From Macrobrachium rosenbergii (taxonomy: Eukaryota > Arthropoda > Malacostraca > Decapoda > Palaemonidae), in assembly GCF_040412425.1 (NCBI RefSeq), contig NC_089767.1:2017969-2081968 (forward strand): DNA of 64,000 bases, in the 5' to 3' direction. Both the position numbers and the translations under genes were made by a program. Below, in pieces: positions 62,635 through 64,000 of the stretch. Positions within the stretch are counted from its first letter, which is position 1. Every line of letters begins with the position of its first letter. The notes beneath the pieces were generated by a model. The model did not search any database. It was not told the origin of the DNA and saw only the letters and a program-made list of their open reading frames with translations.

Positions 62635-62891
62635 GTTTTATTTAAAAAACGATGAACTGATAAAAACCAGTTTAGGTGTACTTTACAGAATAAAAAGAAA
62701 ATTTCGATATAGCTGATACAGACATTTAAGCGTTGCAGAGAATATCAAGTATGTTAAAATATTAATCCCAAAGGCGTGTATGTGCTCTCTCACTGATAAT
62801 CTGGTTATCTGATATTCTTAAAGATGGACCTTATTCCACTCTTTATCATGAGTTTTGTAAAACGGTCTAGACCAGGTGTGGAGAGACGAAA
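62635..62891. other. No gene seen
   Basis: AT-rich low-copy sequence. Confidence 0.45.
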
Positions 62892-63200
62892 ACAAGTACA
62901 AAATGCGCCGAAGTTTCTTCGGCACAATCGAGTTTTCTGTACAGCCGCTACAGTGCATAATCAGAGCCACCGAAAATAGATTTATCTTTCGGGTCTCGGT
63001 ATAATGCTGTATGAGCCGCGGACCATGAAACTTTACCCACGGCACGGTGGTGGCCTGTCCTATATCGTTGCCAGAAGCACGATTATGGCTAACTTTAACC
63101 TTGAATAAAATAAAAACTACTGAGGTTAGAGGGCTGCAATTTGGTATGTTTGATGATTGGAGGGGGTGGATGATCAACAGTTTTCTTTTTACAGAAAACA
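62892..63200 (-). repeat. Family B element, copy 10, rearranged end
   Basis: Reverse-oriented. After GATGATCAAC the second half of the palindrome is skipped and the CAGTTTTCTTTTTACAGAAA end follows directly. Remnants of the skipped part (CAATTTGCAGCCC, GCCTCAGTA) then appear outside that end. Confidence 0.75.
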
Positions 63201-63430
63201 ATTTGCAGCCCATTTCGGCCGTGAGTCATTTAGCCTCAGTAACATCCAAACTGGCAAACGGCCGAAATGCGTCTAGTACTAAACACGGCGTCCCAAGGAG
63301 CTTACGCCATGCCTTACGGCCTGAACTTCACATGGCCTAAAGTTTTGACGGCCTGACAAGTTCACGGCCGAAAATAATACGGCCTAATCGTCCGAACTCG
63401 TAGGTTTGAACCCCAAGCAAAATTCCAGGT
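63201..63430. other. Sequence with recurring ACGGCC motif
   Basis: CGGCC or TGGCC occurs about nine times between 63214 and 63382, at irregular spacing of roughly 15 to 40 bases (for example ACGGCCTGAAC, ATGGCCTAAAG, ACGGCCTGACAAG, ACGGCCGAAAA, ACGGCCTAATC). A B-box-like GGTTTGAACCCC follows at about 63402. The nature of the stretch is unknown. Confidence 0.4.
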
Positions 63431-63810
63431 GCCATTTCAAAGATAAATGATTGTTTTAGTAAAATGAAATTTGATAAAAAAAAATCCGAGGATTAGTGGT
63501 GCATGGAAAGAAATTCACGAATTTTACCCTCTATAGAGTGTTAAAAAGACTATATTCAACATATTTATTTAGAAATATCATCACTATAGAAGGAGGAAGG
63601 GAGCTGGAGTTATTCGGCCACAAGACAGAATGAGAAAAACAAAACCCCCCAGCCCAGTATGGTGCCATAGATTCAGCATCACTTACAGCAAATACGTTGA
63701 GGCCACACTGCAAGGACGTAAAGAAGTGGAAAGCTCGGGATAGCTGAGTCTACCTTATCGAGAAAGGAAGGCAGAAGTCTACTCTAAAGGCAGAAGTCTA
63801 CTCTAAATAC
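63431..63810. other. No gene seen
   Basis: Low-copy sequence. AAGGCAGAAGTCTACTCTAAA is tandemly duplicated near 63768-63810. Confidence 0.5.
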
Positions 63811-64000
63811 GAGAATGCCTTCGGCCCCTAGCTGCAACTGCTTTCATTCCTTTTACTGTACCTCCGTTCATATTCTTTTTCTTCCATATTACTGTCCACC
63901 CTCTCCTAACAGTTGATTCATAGTGCATCTGCTTTGAGGTTTTTCTCCTGTTACACCTTTCAAACTTTTATTGTCAATTTCCGTTTCAGCCCTGAATGGC
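63811..64000 (+). mobile_element. Family A SINE, copy 19, cut by window end
   Basis: It starts inside the family at CCTTCGGCCCCTAGCTGCAA, so its 5' part is missing, and it runs to GTTTCAGCCCTGAATGG at the edge of the window. Confidence 0.82.

Overview
This window looks like nuclear DNA from a decapod crustacean, probably a shrimp or prawn. The evidence is one intron-split multi-peptide neuropeptide precursor set in an exceptionally microsatellite-rich background. That background holds long (AT)n, (CT)n, (AAT)n and (GT)n tracts, several SINE families, decayed non-LTR retrotransposons, a DIRS-like fragment and foldback MITEs. The species call rests on general impression, not on a search. No bacterial, organellar or viral gene was recognised.

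Only one protein gene is convincingly intact. A signal-peptide exon (CDS 18733-18886) and a large terminal exon (49458-51487) share consensus splice sites and matching phase. Joined, they give a secreted prohormone of about 727 residues. The 30.6 kb intron between them holds much of the repeat content of the window. The precursor carries two peptide sets. The first is four related peptides built around YDPM, two of them with a C-terminal W-G-K-R amidation signal. The second is ten near-identical 23-residue peptides (SGF[HY]GDTF...GFGDF[SY]TM) plus degenerate relatives, cut at KR, RKR or KKRR. Short motif resemblance suggests the pedal-peptide/orcokinin group, but it matches no family member I can name with confidence. 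The start of transcription and any 5' UTR exon were not found; the acceptor six bases upstream of the ATG implies at least one upstream exon.

Layout: 1-8.1 kb holds hairpins, SSRs, tRNA-like SINEs and interspersed repeats. 8.1-12.5 kb is a near-full-length but frameshifted LINE whose first ORF carries a PHD-like finger and several CCCH fingers. 12.6-17.3 kb holds SINEs and SSRs. 17.6-19.5 kb has the signal-peptide exon between two pyrimidine-rich minisatellites. 19.6-49.4 kb is intron: MITEs, a decayed LINE with an internal 72-bp tandem array (23.6-26.1 kb), LINE 3' ends (28.2-29.0 kb), a 34-bp minisatellite (39.2-40.8 kb), two LINE copies tail to tail (42.7-46.9 kb), a DIRS-like fragment (47.6-48.3 kb) and a (CCT)40 tract. 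49.5-52.6 kb is the main coding exon and 3' UTR. 52.6-64 kb is repeats again, including a 42-bp minisatellite, a hAT-like element and nested SINE insertions.

Two interspersed families dominate. Family A (19 copies, about 300 bp) shows target-site duplications of 8 to 15 bp and a pentamer tail, so it behaves as a SINE. Family B (10 copies, about 400 bp) is a chain of hairpins with similar sequence repeated near both ends. A tRNA-headed SINE at 13.0 kb ends in the same 3' sequence as the LINEs at 28.2, 43.2 and 43.9 kb, which points to its mobilising partner.
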